DNA from: Bactericera cockerelli
Taxonomy: Eukaryota > Arthropoda > Insecta > Hemiptera > Triozidae
NCBI GenBank assembly: GCA_024516035.1
Contig: CM044955.1
Coordinates: 54,089,257-54,153,256, forward strand
Length of the DNA stretch: 64,000 bases
Reading direction: 5' to 3'
Position numbers and translations under genes: made by a program. The notes under the pieces were generated by a model. That model did no database searches. It had not been told where the DNA came from and saw only the letters and a program-made list of their open reading frames with translations. Shown in pieces: positions 46,552-57,850 of the stretch (its first letter is position 1; each line of letters begins with the position of its first letter).

Positions 46552-46732
46552 GATTACAACAAAAGTTCTTTGTCAAGGATTGTCAGAAGTACATAGAAGA
46601 CTACAAATGGTTGTGGAAACCTATCATAATGGGTGCTTGTACAAGCTGGTTGTGTGGTACCTTAGTGCTCTACAATAGAGTCAAAGCTTGCTCACTGCAT
46701 GATCCAGTGAGTCCTATGTCTGCTGGAGACAG
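46552..46732 (+). CDS. exon 2 of the unrecognised small membrane-protein gene
   Basis: A 181-base open exon lies between an acceptor (AATGTTCCAG) and a donor (AG|GTGAGA). It encodes LQQKFFVKDCQKYIEDYK, then a tryptophan-rich hydrophobic segment (WLWKPIIMGACTSWLCGTL) that is probably membrane-spanning, then a Cys/Pro-containing loop ending SPMSAGD. The phase matches the exons on both sides. The intron before it (45434-46551) holds two SINEs, one in antisense. Codon use and composition look more gene-like than the AT-rich flanks. Function unknown. Confidence 0.6.
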
Positions 46733-46794
46733 GTGAGATATAATGGAAATCACAATACAATAACAATGCTTAACACGTTTTACTAAACCTTTTT

Positions 46795-46890
46795 AATTTA
46801 CCACCACATAATAATAGGACTTTGAAGTTTAGATGGTAAAAAATGCTTTGAGCATCAACCTTGCTTTCCCTTGAAGTATTATTATTAAAA
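46795..46890 (+). mobile_element. family C SINE tail fragment
   Basis: ACATAATAATAGGACTTTGA, GGTAAAAAATGCTTTGAGCA and TCAACCTTGC match the C tail. In intron 2 of the spliced gene. Confidence 0.55.
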
Positions 46891-47132
46891 TGCTCAAGCG
46901 AAAAAAAGTGTTCTATTAAGCAAAAGAATAAGCTGATTCTTGTCAAGAGATGACTCATTATATTTTTCAAAATTAAAAAGTTTACATTTTTTGTGTGAAA
47001 ATCACCTGGCTTTTTTGGGAAATAAATTCGATTTAAAATTTTACTTACTTTTCAATTGTACCTATATTTTACTTTTTATAAAATATATTTAAAAATGTCA
47101 AAAATAAATAAATATACACTAATCTTTTACAG

Positions 47133-47223
47133 GCCAAGTCTCCCAAGTGATCTCAACTTCATAACTGCTGTATCATTGGGACCTATGTGTATGGTGGCCT
47201 ATATCTGGGAGGAATGGTCATGA
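47133..47223 (+). CDS. exon 3 (terminal) of the unrecognised small membrane-protein gene
   Basis: The exon begins after the acceptor TCTTTTACAG and completes the Arg codon split by the upstream donor. It encodes PSLPSDLNF, a second hydrophobic segment (ITAVSLGPMCMVAYIW) and EEWS, then TGA. The assembled 111-residue protein would have an N-terminal hydrophobic stretch and two more possible membrane segments. Exact frame joining across three splice sites is the main argument that this is a real gene. I know no family with this sequence, and the AATAAA nearest downstream (47700) lies in a SINE. Confidence 0.6.
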
Positions 47224-47560
47224 TAGGGGCAATCTTTTCTTTAACAGCCCTAATCCATTTGCAACTTTAGTCATACTTGGTTTGATCTTTAATAGCTAAA
47301 TGTAAGTTCAGTCACAGGTTTTATTGAATGTTAAATGTTTTTGCATGTCCTGTATTATGTGTAAGTGGTCTGTTATAAATTCACCTATTTACCAGGGATT
47401 ACTACATCTTTAGCAATAGAATTCTTTGATATTGTGGCATACTTTAGATAGAAGACCTACCATCAGATATTTTATGCTGCATATTTTAATGGTGTATCAC
47501 TTTTTAATGTTGCATCACTGGAATACTGGTTTCAGTCAAGGAATATGTGAAATAACAATA

Positions 47561-47795
47561 GTAGTTACCGTGGTCAAATGGGTGGCGCACTTGTCTGTCG
47601 ATTGGGAATCGATCCCAGGTTTCCCGGCGCTCACGGATACCTCGTGAGAAAAAATCAATACCTATTGCATGGATTACGTGGCGGCATTATGAGCAAGCAA
47701 TAAAATTATGTTGTGATCTGTCTTGGCTTTGCTACCACTGAATTGGTGAATTAATAACACATAGAAACTGCATACATACATGCAAATACGTACTT
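47561..47795 (+). mobile_element. D-related SINE, diverged
   Basis: TAGTTACCGTGGTCAAATGG, GGGAATCGATCCCAGG, ACGGATACCTCGTGAG, GTGGCGGCATTA and TTGTGATCTGTCTTGGCTTT, with CATA repeats at the end. Confidence 0.65.
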
Positions 47796-48764
47796 ATAGT
47801 GAATATCCCCACGTCGGCGTCGATATAAAATAAATATAAACAGGTAAATTGGCTAGTCTACCGAAGTACTGGATTAGCAACAGTCACTTACTATTTTTTC
47901 GTTTTTAAATATGTAGAATTAGATTTATTGTTAATAATTCACAATCACACCACTAAATTTTGTTTCTTGATTTAAAAATAGTATTGTTAGGGCCATATGT
48001 TTTATAAAACGGGCATTTCTCTCGTTCAAAAAATGAATGTTATGATCAAAACATAATTAATCAACTCACCACTTTCCTAGACTTACTTCTCCTGTGCTGT
48101 GATATATTACTGATCCCATAGACTTACAAATACTCTCACCTAGGTTTAACACAGAATTTATTTTTGCAAACTGTTACTTCCACATTTATCTATTGTAGAT
48201 AGCTGAAGTATTTTGTTATTCCTACATTATTATTAATTCATAGAGTCATAGATTATTTTATTTATATAGATATATTAAGAGTAAGTATAGGTTTTAGTAA
48301 TTTATTTATATTCTTAAAGAAAGAACAAGATCAAATTGAATCCATCAGTCCATCTCAAGATTGTCAAGTGAAAATAGAATTTCTTAAAAAAAAAAAATAT
48401 GTTGCTATTTTGGTCTTGTTTTTATACAGTGTTTATCTGTTTATTCATCCTCTGTTTGTGATTAAAAAATATATCTATTAATAACAATTATTTTTTTTTC
48501 TCTGTAATAATAAATTGTATAACTTTTTTTATTCTTTATATTACCTACCCATTTTCTTCTTCTTCTTCTTTCACTTTGTTTTTTCTCAAACCTACTTTGG
48601 GTCGGCATTGTTCAACCTCATGGTTGAAGTTGTGGCATATTTTTACGGTTGGATGCCCTTTCTAACGCACTACTTATATTACCTACCTATTAGGTTTTTA
48701 AATTATTGCTAACGATTATTTCTTCAAAAGCGAACTGTTAATATTTCTCGACAAAATAGGTTAA
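47796..48764. other. AT-rich non-coding
   Basis: GGTTGGATGCCCTTTCTAAC at 48646 is a piece often seen near transposon ends. Nothing else. Confidence 0.45.
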
Positions 48765-49165
48765 GATAAGATAAGATTTATTTTTATTGCATATAATGCC
48801 CAAGGGCTTCATACAACGTCAATGCTATAAAAGTAAACAATTTACAATACATATAGGTAAGATAAATAATAAGTTATTATAAATTATCATCTAAATATTC
48901 TTCAAATGAATAGTAAGCCTTATTCAATAGACAACTTTTTAATGTTCCTTTGAAATTCACTTTCTGATGACAATTTTATTTTTAGGGGCAGCTTGTTGTA
49001 AAATTTGAATGACCAAAAATTTGGGCCATTTTGGTTTCTTGATTCCAAAAAAGTTATCTTTATGAAATGGTAATATGCAGTTTGTATTTACGTTTAATGC
49101 TAATGTATTTATATTCACTCGTAACCTTTTTATTGTGATTTTTTTATTTTTAATCTGGACCATTC
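48765..49165 (-). pseudogene. 3' end of a LINE: reverse-transcriptase C-terminus plus 3' UTR
   Basis: On the minus strand, two frames together resemble the C-terminal end of a Jockey-like reverse transcriptase. An upstream part is around NTNCILPFHKDNFFG (about 49070). After a frame change comes LLNKAYYSFEEYLDDNL, with stop at 48877-48879. Downstream are AATAAA-like sequence and short CTTAT repeats that look like the 3' tail at about 48765. The copy is 5'-truncated and broken. Confidence 0.6.
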
Positions 49166-49325
49166 ATGCGACATTACTCTATTACTCTCTGATTTTTAAT
49201 GGTAGGATGTTGTTTTAATTTTGGGTTCTTGTTGTAACAAAAAGTTTTTTACCTTAGTTGTTCCAGCTACTCATTTTAAACTCACCAAGCCTGAGTGGGG
49301 CGTAGACAACGTTTCTCACGAATGA

Positions 49326-49622
49326 GTAGTCACCGTGGCAGAGTGAGTTAGCGCGCTAGGCATTGCACGCATGGTGACCTGGGTTCAATTCCCAGCGGGG
49401 CAGGAATTTTTCTGCTCTGTACTTGGATGTTCGGGGTCCACTAATACCTCGTGAGGATAAATGAGTAGTTACTTGTATGAGTAACGACCAGTGGTGGCAT
49501 TACGAAAGTAAAAAGAAATGAATGTAATAGAATTCGAAAAGTACAGGAGGCTCTAAGTAATACTTCGCTACCCACAAAAGTTGTGAAGAGGCCTTGTGCT
49601 TCACCACAAATAAAATCATACA
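49326..49622 (+). mobile_element. tRNA-derived SINE, family D
   Basis: GTAGTCACCGTGGCAGAGTG through CTGGGTTCAATTCCCAGCGG to the ACCACAAATAAA end; close to 22372. Confidence 0.9.
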
Positions 49623-49646
49623 TACGTTTCTGACGAATAAAAGGTC

Positions 49647-49706
49647 TTTTATTAGCACTAATCGATTTCCTTCCCCTTTTATTAGCACTAATCGATTTCC
49701 TTCCCC
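49647..49706. repeat. 30-bp exact duplication
   Basis: ATTAGCACTAATCGATTTCC starts at 49651 and again at 49681. Confidence 0.95.
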
Positions 49707-51129
49707 TACTTGGCTTTGCTTAACATAATTGATCCGCCGATGTTAGGTTCTGCTGTGTTCCACGTGTTATCTCCGATGGTTGTGTTTGAAAACGTTTCGT
49801 TGCTAATGCACAAGTTCTCGACAGTCCTATTAAAAAGGTGCGTGGAGTTAGCACCCGACATGTTTCAACCTCTCTCCTGGGGTTACGGTTGGAGTACAAA
49901 ATTCGGGGTTTGTTGTTCCTAAGAATACATAATTGGTACATAATTATGGTAGGTGGTAAAAAATTCTAGCTTCAATGTCGGGTGCTATCTTCACGCACCT
50001 CTATTAAAATGTTTCACAGTCTAGATACACAATCCGCTTGTGACTATCAGGAGGGATGGTGTGGCTTTTACTGCCTACATGATGACACGAGTGGGCGGAG
50101 GAGGGGGGGGAGATGTTCACTTTAAACTTTTGACACATGAACTAAACTAATTTTGAAAAGAGTTAGATATTAAATAGGCTATTGAGGGGTAAAAAGGCGC
50201 GTGGACCCAAAGTCGGCACAGTACATGAAGGTTCAAACACCGAGCTCAGTTTGTTTTAAAATAAATGTCCGAACAAAATTTCATGGTTTTATCTCTATTC
50301 AATAGGAGATTATTATTATAAGATTTATTTCAACATTTCTTAAATCGTCTCTTTTAGCTATGAAAATCCCTTTAAGTACTGTTGTACTTTTAGGGATGGC
50401 GGCCACTTGAAAATCAGAATTTCCCCTTCACGGGTCTCCTTGAGGAGTGATCAAATTATTTTTCACACTAATTCCTGAACAGTGATAATGATGACAAAAT
50501 TTCAGCTGAAACCGTTCAAGAGTTATTACTTGTGATAGATACCGCATGGTGGCACTTGTACGCGGCGTGAAAGTAAGTCAAGGGGTTTTTTTTTTCAATT
50601 TTGTTTGTTTAGCAATACCTTAAAAAGGAGAGTTTTACCCACACCTACCCTACGTATTGTAACCTATAAGTGAAGTGAAATAATACTGTTACATTAGTTA
50701 CCCGTACTCCCTTTAAAATAAAAGTTTGCTATTTCGACGCAAAAATAGTCTGGGAACATCGTATGATGTGTCTAAAAAGTTTTCTGTTTGGACGAGTCTT
50801 AATATAATGATGAAAAATGGTTTAGAAAAAGCGGTAGTGTAGGATTGTATGGACGATCCAAGTCTAGGCTCCGTCCTTCTTATTCTTCGTGTCCGAATGT
50901 TATTGTTCCTACATATACTTACTTTTACAAATGTTTTCGTTAAAAACTAATAGATACACAATAAATAAACAATAATTTCAAAAGCGATAAACACAAAATA
51001 AAAGAATAGATTCCTATCGACCCTGTACTGCTGAATGCATCTATGCTGAAAATGGTGATGACAGACAGAATGTGCAACAGTTTGACACCACTCCTGCTGA
51101 TACACTTCCCCTACTTTCTTCTTCTTCAA
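49707..51129. other. non-coding
   Basis: A scrap of repeat I at 50846; otherwise nothing recognised. Confidence 0.5.
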
Positions 51130-52200
51130 AATTAAACACGTCTCCCCCTTCTTTCTCATCTTGCGCCCCTCCCCTTGCTGATGAAATCCCCCCCCCTCTT
51201 TCTTCAGTACCCTACTTTCTCCCTCCTCAACTTAGCTCTTGAACATCTAACACCTCTCCTGATCCACTTCCCCTCCCTCATCTTGCACCCTCCCCTTGTT
51301 GATGTACTCCCTTCCTTTCTTCTGTACCCTCCCCTACTTTCTCCTCCTCAACTTAGCCCTTGAACACCTAACCCTCTCCTGATCCACTTCCCCTCCCTCA
51401 TCTGCACCCCCTCCCCTTGCTGATGAAATCCCCCCCCCCCTCGTTTTTCAGTACCTTACGTTCTCCGTCTTCAACTTACCCTTGAACACCTAACCTCTCC
51501 TGATCCACTTCCCCTCCCTCATCTTGCGCCCCCTCCCCTTGCTGATGTACTCCCCCCTCTTTCTTCAGTACCCTCCCCTACTTTCCCCTCCTCAACTTAG
51601 CCCTTGAACACCTAACCCCCTCCTGATCCATCTTCCAATCTTGCGCCTCCCTATGCTGATGTACTCCCCCCCTCTTTCTTCTGTACCTCCCCTACTTTCC
51701 CCTCCTCAACTTAGCCCTTGAACACCTAACCCCCTCCTGATCTCATTCCCCTCCCCTTGCTGATGTACCCCCCCTTCCTTTCTTCAGTACCCTCCCCTAC
51801 TTTCTCCCTCCTCAACTTAGCTCTTGAACATCTAACCCTCTCCTGATCCACTTCCCCTCCCTCATCTTGCTGCCCCCTCCCCTTGCTATTACTCCCCCTC
51901 TTGCTTCATACCTCCCTACTTCCCCTCTCAACTTAGCCTTGAACACTACCCCTCCTGATCCACTTCCCCTCCCTCATCTTGCGCCCCCTCCCCTTGCTGA
52001 TGTACCCCCCCTTTCTCAGTACTCTCCCCTACTTCCCCTCCTCAACTTAGCCCTTGAACACCTAACCCCTCTATCACTTCCCTCCCTATCTTGCGCCCTC
52101 CCTTGCTGATGTACCCCCTTCCTTTCTTCAGTACTTCCCCTACTTCCCCTCCTCAACTTAGCCCTTGACACCTAACCCCTCCTGATCCACTTCCCTCCCC
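51130..52200 (+). repeat. C-rich tandem array, 105-122-bp units, about 9 copies
   Basis: CCTCCTCAACTTAGCCCTTG recurs near 51223, 51344, 51466, 51586, 51710, 51808, 51925, 52038 and 52150, with CTTGCTGATGTACTCCCC and GATCCACTTCCCCTCCCTCA between. Units shorten and decay to the right. Confidence 0.9.
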
Positions 52201-52264
52201 GACTGTTTCACTCTACCCCTTCCTCGGCTTACCTCTCCTGATTCACTCCCCCCTTACTGTTCAC

Positions 52265-52420
52265 TACTACCCCTTCTCGCTTACCTCTTGATTCAAGCTC
52301 CCTCCTGATTCAACTCCTCCTCCTGATTCAAGCTCTCCTCCGATTCAAGCCTCCTCCTGATTCAAGCTCCTCCTCCTGATTCAAGCTCCTCCTCCTGATT
52401 CAAGCTCCTCCTCATGAGCC
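52265..52420 (+). repeat. 18-19-bp tandem repeat
   Basis: CTCCTCCTGATTCAAG repeated about seven times directly after the larger C-rich array. Confidence 0.9.
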
Positions 52421-53167
52421 ACCTGCTGATTCACTCTCCACCTGCTGCTCTACACTGACCACTCCCCCAACTGATACAGTTTCCACCTTAGATGAACACC
52501 CCTCCCTCCCCCGCTGACTTACTTCCCTCCCAAACCAATACTGATTCATATCCCCTCCTCTAAACCATGCTGGTTCATTCCCCTTCCTTAACCCCTGCTG
52601 ATACACTCTCCTCCCTGCTGATTCACGTCCCCTCCTTAACCCTGCTGATCACGTCATGCAGTCAGAAACACTTGCAGTTCGCATCTGCTTCTGAAATATC
52701 GAATATTTGGGAGATAGAACAGGAGATAGCACGTTTGCTTTTTTCTCTATTTTTGATAAGTGGTCAAACAAAAGGTCACTGGTATCAGAATAGAATTTGA
52801 ATTGAATTAGCACCTGAGTTTCCATACCACTTGGTATGCAAAGTCCTTTTATATATTCCCAGGCGTCGATTATGGGGCACTTTTACATGTGGACGGATCG
52901 GTAGTCTCGATTCCCCAATTCGTTAAAATTAGCAGCGTGTGTAATTGAGGGGATTTGAATTGATACAATTTAACAGTATTTTAATATCAAATAAGAGTAC
53001 AGAAAGTGATGATTGATAGAACCTAAAGAGAGTCAAACCAAAGATGTAAGGTAAGTATGGTTGCGAAAATTTAAAAAAGATTATCTATAACAGGGTCACT
53101 TTCAAGAGGAATACCAACAATAATCAGGTTATTTTATGATTTAAATTTACAAAATGTGCAAAATGTA

Positions 53168-53260
53168 TTCAAAATTGTATCATTTGTAATGAGCATTCCT
53201 AGCTCGAACTGTTACGTAGAGAGAGTTTTCTCAGGAACAGGTGTTCGGCTGACATGATTT
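53168..53260 (+). pseudogene. hAT transposase C-terminal (dimerisation) domain fragment
   Basis: The frame reads FKIVSFV then SIPSSNCYVERVFSGTG before a stop. The SIPxSN...VERVFS signature is the hAT C-terminal dimerisation motif. Only about 30 residues remain, between two copies of a duplicated segment (52825-53135 and 53365-53725), so it is a relic. Confidence 0.7.
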
Positions 53261-53396
53261 CAACTGAACTAAAAAGGGCTTGTCCCGTATTTTCATGAAA
53301 AATCCCGTTTTTTTTGGACGTTTTAGGTCTCTTGTCCCGTTTTGGGCTGGAAATGATCTGGCGGAACCACTTGGTAATGAAAAGTCTCTTATTATA

Positions 53397-53540
53397 ATAT
53401 GTACCTCAGTCGCTTGATCGATAAGGCGGCGGACTTATTGCATGGAGGTCGTCGGTAGTTCGAGCCCCAAATTCGTTAAAAATTTAGCAGCGTGTAATTG
53501 AGTAGTTGTGACATCTCGAAAGCGATTAACAGATTTTTAA
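53397..53540 (+). mobile_element. family E SINE within a duplicated segment
   Basis: ACCTCAGTCGCTTGATCGAT, GTAGTTCGAGCCCCAAAT, GTAATTGAGTAGTTGTGACA. A decayed relative sits at 52885-52995 in the sister duplicate. Confidence 0.75.
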
Positions 53541-53730
53541 TATCCATTATAAAGGTATCTATAGAAAGTATTGTTTATTATGATATGTAACCTAATTAGA
53601 TGTCAACCCGAAAAGAAGTTGTAGGGTAAGTATTGGGCTGCGAAAAATTCTAAAGAAAAGATTAAATCTACTAACAGGTCACTTTCACAGAGGAATACCA
53701 ACTACATATATTTATCAGGTTTATTATTAT

Positions 53731-53925
53731 GTTTTTGAGGTTTAACGTGCCTTTCAAAATGTCATACCTACACACAATAACCTCACCCAGCTTTGGTTCG
53801 GCTAGGCAATTATTTGAATGTTCACCCATCTGAGCCCTAACATAGCTGGACGTTACTTAACTTCAGCGATAGAACGAGAACTGTAATATTCACTATATTC
53901 AACGTGCGCTCTCGACGCTGGCTGG
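53731..53925 (-). mobile_element. 5S-derived SINE (family A), old copy
   Basis: TTCACCCATCTGAGCCCTAA and CGACGCTGGCTGG mark the 5S-like head in reverse. Tail shortened. Confidence 0.7.
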
Positions 53926-54279
53926 CTCCAATATCATTTAAAAAACAAATTGATGGGATTGAAAGCTTGACATCTAAAATTTTAGCCCTTATCACATTTT
54001 CCTTTCTACTAGTAACAAAAAAAATCGAGGAAATAAAAAAGGGAAAAAATTGACACGCAAAATAAAATCGAGAATAGAAAAGTCTTTGGCAGTTATGTCT
54101 AGACGGAGACAGGAGACCACAAGTTTAGTATCTGTAATACTAATAAATGTTGAAACTTTGTTTTCATTTGAAAATTGAGATGCCAACTGAACAACATCTA
54201 AAAGTATCTATCTGATATTATAAACTAGCTGTCACCCCGTACATTGTAAAGAGACTGAATTTGAATTGAATTTTGCTTA

Positions 54280-54545
54280 TTGTTCGTGTTTGCTGGAATT
54301 TGGAACTGCTTGTTGGTATTTTCTGGAATTTGGAACTGCTTGTTGGTATTTGCTGGAAGTTGGAACTTAGTGTTGGTGTTTGCTGGAATTTGGAACTTTC
54401 TGTTTGCTGGAATTTGGACTTTTTTTTAGTTTTGCTGGAATTTGGAACTTATTGTTGGTATTTGCTGGAATTTAGAATTTCTTGTTTGTGTTTGCTAAAA
54501 TTTAGAACTCCTTGTTGGTGTTTGCTGGAATTTGGAACTTCTTCT
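54280..54545 (+). repeat. about 30-bp tandem array (TTTGCTGGAATTTGGAACTT)
   Basis: About nine variants of GTTTGCTGGAATTTGGAACT with a linker like TGTTGGT. Isolated copies continue past the F SINE fragment to about 54780. The repetitive protein frame is a by-product. Confidence 0.92.
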
Positions 54546-54589
54546 AGGGCCAGAATTACCAGGTTCGGAGGGAACAGAATTTTCTGTAC

Positions 54590-54650
54590 GAAAAGTCTGC
54601 TCCAACCGGGAATCGAACCCAGGATCTCTGGACTTACGCCACGGAGGCTT
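54590..54650 (-). mobile_element. family F SINE fragment inside a 30-bp tandem array
   Basis: CTCCAACCGGGAATCGAACC, CAGGATCTCTGG, TTACGCCACGGAGGC. Confidence 0.7.
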
Positions 54651-55351
54651 GTCTTGGTGTTTGCTGGAAATTTTAACTTATTAGGTATTTATTTTGCTAG
54701 AATTTGAAAATTTTGAGTTCATGATGTATTTTCCAGAATTTTGATTATCCTGTTATATTTGCTAGAATTGTCATTATCCTATTGTTTTGGCTGTAATCGT
54801 TTAATTTTCTTTTGTAAGAATTGAAATTAAATGAGTGACTGAAAATGAAAAGATACAGGTTACTTATTATAAAATCTTTTTCATTTCTATAGATTGATAC
54901 ATTGAAATTGTTTTGTTGAATATGTTTTTTGTTTTGCAAATTTAATATCATATTTTCTATGATATTTGAGTTTACGATAGGCTGTTTTGCAATGTTTTTT
55001 CTTTATTTTTTAAAATGACTGATATATTCATACCCTATTGCGTGTATACTATACAATCTAAGAGAGAACATCTAGTTATTGCACCTTAGTCATCATCAAT
55101 ATTATTAGTATAATTGTTATTAAATACTCGAAAGAGACGTAAAAATAAATACTCGAAGGTATTTTTAAACATTAAATGTTTTTGAGGACAAAGTGCACTT
55201 TTCATCGTCCTGATAAAACCTTTTAGCATTTTTCAAAAAAAAAAAAAAATATTTATTTATTTTATGTTTTTCTCTCTCAAACGCATGTGCTTTCGATCAT
55301 AATGTCGTCACCTGTTATTCAAACACTTTTTCTCTCTCTTGCACCCCCAAC

Positions 55352-57457
55352 CAGTGGCGGCTCCTGACTTCAAGACTAGGTGAAGACAAATTATACCCAG
55401 AAGTATTGAAAAAATAAAATTATTAATTTATCAGATCTTAGTTCTTATGGTCTCATAAACACAGCCCATTGTATGTGATGGCTGTTTCCCTGCAGAGCAT
55501 GATTTTCTCTCATACCAGTTTTGCATCATATAAGTTTTTATAGGTACTTTTTTTGGAGAACACTTGGTACTTATTAAATAAACAAGGCCAGCAGAACAAT
55601 TTGTCAACACTTGAGCTGGTACACAGCCATTCAGGCTTGAACTGTATGGCTGTGGGGCAGGCATTTGCTTTACTTTTTTAGTGGTGGTTCTAGTAATTGG
55701 AGAAATTGGACATCCAGTAATCATAATATCTTTCTTATCCTCATTACTTCTTAATCTGAATGGGGTTACTTTTAATGTTTGAACCCCATGATTTTGTGGG
55801 AATCTCATTGTTTCTTTGAAATATTGTTATTAATTATTCATCTTAATAAAAAATATTTATTCATCTTAATAAAAAATATATACTAAAAGTTGGTAAAAAA
55901 GAATTAAAATAAAAATATTAGGATTATACCTCAGTAGATAGGTATAGGTACAACATTTTAAAGAGGGGCTAGAACTGGGAAGGAAAGAAAGTTAGTTGAA
56001 GACTAAAAATTACAATCCAAAACTGGAAGAAAATCCACCACCAGATTACAAAATAAATCTAAGAAAACATACTTACTACAGATATAAAATCAGCTTAAAT
56101 TTGGGTTACCATTGATGTTTAAATGACTATTAATTATGAAAAACACAGATATTGCCTTATAATTTTAAGTACTTCACTGGAAGCTGTGTGCTTAGCTACC
56201 TGCAACCTGCATAATTTATTATAATGTTATTTCTGACACTGAAAGAAGTACATAGCTACTTCATATTCAACTTATTATGAAAAGCACAGGTCAGATCAGG
56301 TAGGAATAATGTTTCTATCCTGTATCAAATACTGGGAAATAACTTTATTAACTAGTTACACCAATTAAAAGTCACTTGATTACCGTTGAAAAGATTTGAA
56401 AATAATATAATAAAATTTAAAAAGTGTTTTGTTTACATTCTAAAGATAAGAGATACAATGTTGCCAAGTTAATTTCATAGCTAAATTTCTACAAACTTCA
56501 AGAGCTATATTTTAAAAGAAATGCCTCAAATCATGTAAGACGTATTTATTTATTTTAAATACTACACCGCCTGAACAGAATTTTCTCTTGAGAATTTCAT
56601 TTCAACACGTCTAATTTCATGATTTTTTTTAAAGTGGTTCCATAGCCAGGATCTTAAACAGGACCACCATTGTCCCTATTTAAAAACTTCTTGGAACAAC
56701 TAGATACGAGATTATCTTATTAGGCTCAATTTCGGTAACTACATTAAATAATTATTTCCGAGATTTGACTTCAATCGAGATGTCCTTTTTAAGACTTTAG
56801 TTGACAAGATACATAAGTAGTTAAAATTTATTGGTATCGGCTATCGTTTAGTAACTATGTACAAAACTAGAACCCAAAAAATGAGAAATAATATCCAAAA
56901 TTCCTGAAACAAAATCCCGCTTTCCTAACGCCTACGTTAATTTTTTTTTTTTTTTTTTTTTAATATTACAAGATTGTGCTAGATATGGGAGGCTAAATCA
57001 TTGACTGGTTCCCTAGGTCTGGCATAATGCTACTGGCAACAATGTAATATCAAAAACACATGACATCGCACATGGTATGTGGCTTCGTGACATTTCGTAT
57101 GAAGTCGTGTAGATATTGTAAAATGAATACAACTGAAGACGGTCTTCACTAGCAGACTACATAGATATAGTTGTTGCCTAATATTTCATGATACCTACTT
57201 GGAAATACTCAACTCTGATTGGTTGATTCAAGGACAACTGAAGACAATTGCGAATTGTCTTCACATTTGGTGTTCTCCTTGGAAAGTAACATGAAATGTT
57301 AAGCAGCATTGATCTATTTTACACAAAGCTTACTCTTTTTTTTTTTTTTTTTGAGTTGGATCAATTGTGCCATGTTCAAGGGATTATGAGTAGTGTTTTC
57401 ACTGTTCAAAATTAGGTGAAAATGTCTTCAGTGTCTTCACCCGACGAGCCGCCACTG
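55352..57457. mobile_element. hAT-like DNA transposon, 2.1 kb, non-autonomous
   Basis: The ends are a 12-base inverted repeat, CAGTGGCGGCTC, followed on both sides by a related GTGAAGACA motif. An exact 8-base direct repeat, CCCCCAAC, flanks the element at 55344-55351 and 57458-57465. An 8-bp duplication with CA...TG ends fits hAT (P elements also make 8 bp). No transposase is visible inside. The interior is AT-rich with a 125-codon frame near the left end (55431-55808, minus). The host site is CT-rich simple sequence. Confidence 0.82.
55431..55808 (-). CDS. hypothetical 125-aa frame inside the hAT-like element
   Basis: ATG at 55808, TGA at 55431. The product is basic with six cysteines (for example TGCPISP, TNCSAGLVYLIS, KSCSAGK) and no recognisable domain or signal peptide. 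In DNA this AT-rich, one frame of this length per window is about what chance gives, so the case rests on its even composition and its place just inside a transposon end. It could be a captured exon or nothing. Confidence 0.25.
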   Translation of the reverse strand: MRFPQNHGVQTLKVTPFRLRSNEDKKDIMITGCPISPITRTTTKKVKQMPAPQPYSSSLNGCVPAQVLTNCSAGLVYLISTKCSPKKVPIKTYMMQNWYERKSCSAGKQPSHTMGCVYETIRTKI

Positions 57458-57719
57458 CCCCCAACTCTCTTTTCTCCCAACCCTCTCTCTCTCTCTCTTT
57501 CTCTCTCTTTCTCCGAACTTTCTCTCTTTCACCCCCAACTCACACTTGTCTCGCACTTTCTCTACCTCAACCATCCTCTCATTATTTCTCTCTCACCCAA
57601 AGCCCACCCGCTTTCGTTCTCTCCCACCTTCAACTCTGCACTTCTTTCCGATCCCTCAAACTTCGTACTCATCCACCCCCAGAACCTCCTTTCTCACCCC
57701 CTTTGAAACCCCCAAACCA

Positions 57720-57850
57720 CCGCCTCGTACGTAAATAAACTACCTGTAACTCTCGAGTACCTAGGTGTCTCGTAGTACGCGCGTAGCTCTCGACCCGTGC
57801 GGACCGCTCATTCGACTCCGCCCCGCGGTACGGAAAATCGAGGTCGCACT
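57720..57850. other. GC- and CpG-rich island in AT-rich surroundings
   Basis: CGTACGTAAATAAAC, CTCGAGTACC, GTACGCGCGTAGCTCTCGAC, CCGTGCGGACCGCTCATTCG and CCGCCCCGCGGTACGG pack many CpG into about 130 bases. No strong coding or repeat match seen here. Confidence 0.5.

Larger units (their letters stand above)
52825..53725 (+). repeat. direct segmental duplication about 545 bp apart
   Basis: 52825-53135 and 53365-53725 share CCACTTGGTA, ATTCGTTAAAA, TTTAGCAGCGTGT, GGTCACTTTCA and GAGGAATACCAAC in order. An E SINE is in both copies (decayed in the first). A hAT fragment lies between. Confidence 0.75.

Noticed and set aside
51867..52109. Proline-rich open frame
   Set aside because: By-product of the C-rich tandem array; other units have frame breaks.
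54273..54707. 144-codon repetitive protein frame
   Set aside because: It is a 30-bp minisatellite read in frame because 30 is divisible by three; it runs into a SINE fragment.
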